This document shows, piece after piece, positions 40,658 to 41,616 of a stretch of 41,616 bases of DNA. The DNA comes from an uncultured bacterium (GTDB lineage Bacteria > Cyanobacteriota > Vampirovibrionia > Gastranaerophilales > Gastranaerophilaceae), in the NCBI GenBank assembly GCA_949300515.1, contig CASGEP010000025.1, positions 1 to 41,616 of the forward strand. Reading direction: 5' to 3'. The notes beneath the pieces are model-generated. The model was not told the DNA's origin, searched no databases, and saw only the letters and a list, made by a program, of their open reading frames with translations. Position numbers and translations under genes: made by a program. The stretch's first letter is position 1; each line of letters opens with the position of its first letter.

Positions 40658-41616
40658 ATGCTTAATGGCAAGACGGTGTTAATTACAGGCGGAACGGGAA
40701 GTTTTGGAAAAAAGTTTACAAAAATCGCCTTTGAAAAATATCCGGACATTAAAAAGATAATCATTTTTTCGCGCGATGAATATAAACAATTTGTCATGCA
40801 AAATATGAGCGAATTTAAGCCGTATCTTGAAAAAATAAGATTTTTTATAGGTGATGTAAGGGACAAAGAAAGGCTTTATCGCGCTTTTGAAGGTGTTGAT
40901 GTCGTTGTACATGCGGCGGCACTGAAACAAGTTCCCGCTTGCGAATACAATCCTTTTGAAGCTGTTAAAACAAATGTCCTGGGCGCACAGAATATAATTG
41001 ATGCGGCAATTGATAAAGGCGTTAAAAAAGTTGTTGCCTTATCTACCGATAAAGCTTGCGCGCCTATTAACCTCTACGGCGCCACAAAGCTGTGCTCCGA
41101 TAAGCTTTTTATCGCCGGAAACTCATACTGCGGCTCAAAAGTCACGAGATTTTCCGTTGTAAGATACGGAAACGTCGCAGGCTCAAGGGGTTCAGTTATT
41201 CCTTTTTTCCAAAAACTCGTTACGGAAGGCGCAAAAGAACTTCCCATTACAGACTTAAAGATGACACGCTTCTGGCTGAAACTTGAGCAAGCGGTAGAAA
41301 TGGTGCTTGAAGCCATTGAAAATATGCAGGGCGGCGAACTTTATGTTAAAAAAATACCCTCAATGCGTATGACCGATTTAGCAAAAGCTATCGCGCCCGA
41401 CCTTGCGATAAAAGAAATCGGCATTCGCCCCGGCGAAAAAATCCACGAGCAGATGATAACACGGGAAGACGCCAGAAACACCATTGATGTGGGCGAGTTT
41501 TATATTATTTTGCCCGAGATTAATATCGAACACATTAATTATAAATATGCAAATTCAAAACCCGTTGCGGATGATTTTGAATACCATAGCGGCAATAACG
41601 ACAGATGGCTGAGCGT
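40658..41616 (+). CDS. pseB: UDP-GlcNAc 4,6-dehydratase (inverting), PseB/FlaA1 type, partial
   Basis: 319 codons are in the window and the frame is still open at its end; about ten residues should be missing. A short-chain dehydrogenase fold: NAD loop VLITGGTGSFGKKF (7-20), FSRDEYKQF, GDVRDKERL, HAAALKQVPACEYNPFEAVK, the catalytic Asp-Lys in LSTDKACAPINLYGATK with Tyr and the second Lys, and SVVRYGNVAGSRGSVIPFF. PseB takes UDP-GlcNAc to the 4-keto-6-deoxy-L-arabino sugar, the first step to pseudaminic acid, often put on flagellin; CapD-like enzymes for capsule are an alternative. GGAG lies nine bases before ATG 40658. A downstream pse gene set may follow outside the window. Confidence 0.83.
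   Translation, partial: MLNGKTVLITGGTGSFGKKFTKIAFEKYPDIKKIIIFSRDEYKQFVMQNMSEFKPYLEKIRFFIGDVRDKERLYRAFEGVDVVVHAAALKQVPACEYNPFEAVKTNVLGAQNIIDAAIDKGVKKVVALSTDKACAPINLYGATKLCSDKLFIAGNSYCGSKVTRFSVVRYGNVAGSRGSVIPFFQKLVTEGAKELPITDLKMTRFWLKLEQAVEMVLEAIENMQGGELYVKKIPSMRMTDLAKAIAPDLAIKEIGIRPGEKIHEQMITREDARNTIDVGEFYIILPEINIEHINYKYANSKPVADDFEYHSGNNDRWLS

Overview
The window reads as a contiguous, low-GC chromosomal segment of a Gram-negative, flagellated bacterium. The best fit is a non-photosynthetic relative of cyanobacteria (Gastranaerophilales / Melainabacteria / Vampirovibrionia type). Evidence for this: a DUF561/Ycf23-family gene (a family centred on cyanobacteria and plastids), a type IV prepilin-like protein with an A^FTLAE cleavage site, Kdo transferase WaaA and an MlaE permease (both imply an outer membrane), together with flagellar genes and a PurS-type purine pathway. 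The lineage call is an inference from gene content; no marker-gene search was run.

Layout. 1-3.5 kb: a large Gly-rich prepilin-like protein (cut by the window edge), a small XRE regulator, a PDZ-less HtrA-type protease and the DUF561 gene. 3.5-6.8 kb: a membrane GT2-like glycosyltransferase, then ilvE translationally coupled to mlaE. 6.9-11.1 kb: a flagellar rod/hook block fliJ-fliK-flgD-flgE closed by a strong terminator. 11.2-16.9 kb: a PLP-dependent Orn/Lys/Arg-type decarboxylase, two proteins of unknown function, a damaged PHP-domain gene, a response regulator with an HD-GYP output domain, and two more unknown small proteins. 17.0-25.3 kb: coaX-dut facing a minus-strand cell-wall operon murF-mraY-murD-ftsW-murG-folC with overlapping junctions. 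25.4-28.8 kb: DUF4127-waaA-dapF, also overlapping. 28.9-29.9 kb: rpsF-ssb-rpsR. 29.9-37.0 kb: a tightly overlapping purine operon transcribed purS-purQ-purL-purF-purM-purN-purD. 37.1-39.5 kb: a Nudix hydrolase and an MsbA-like ABC exporter. 39.5-40.0 kb: tRNA-Val(TAC) and tRNA-Ala(GGC), preceded by an odd tRNA-derived inverted element and a 48-bp perfect tandem repeat. 40.0-41.6 kb: a nitroreductase and the 5' part of a PseB/FlaA1-type sugar dehydratase that runs off the window.

How it works together: most of the window is core metabolism and envelope biogenesis (lipid II synthesis and flipping/polymerisation, Kdo-lipid A, meso-DAP, purines, CoA) plus hook assembly. PseB could start the pathway to a flagellin or surface sugar. 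Several genes without a Shine-Dalgarno sequence have a -10-like hexamer placed so that transcription would start at or next to the ATG, suggesting leaderless mRNAs. I see no CRISPR array, transposase, prophage or obvious defence island. The least explained parts are the tRNA-derived structure at 39.55-39.70 kb, the broken PHP gene at 14.1 kb and the Gly-rich prepilin at the left edge.
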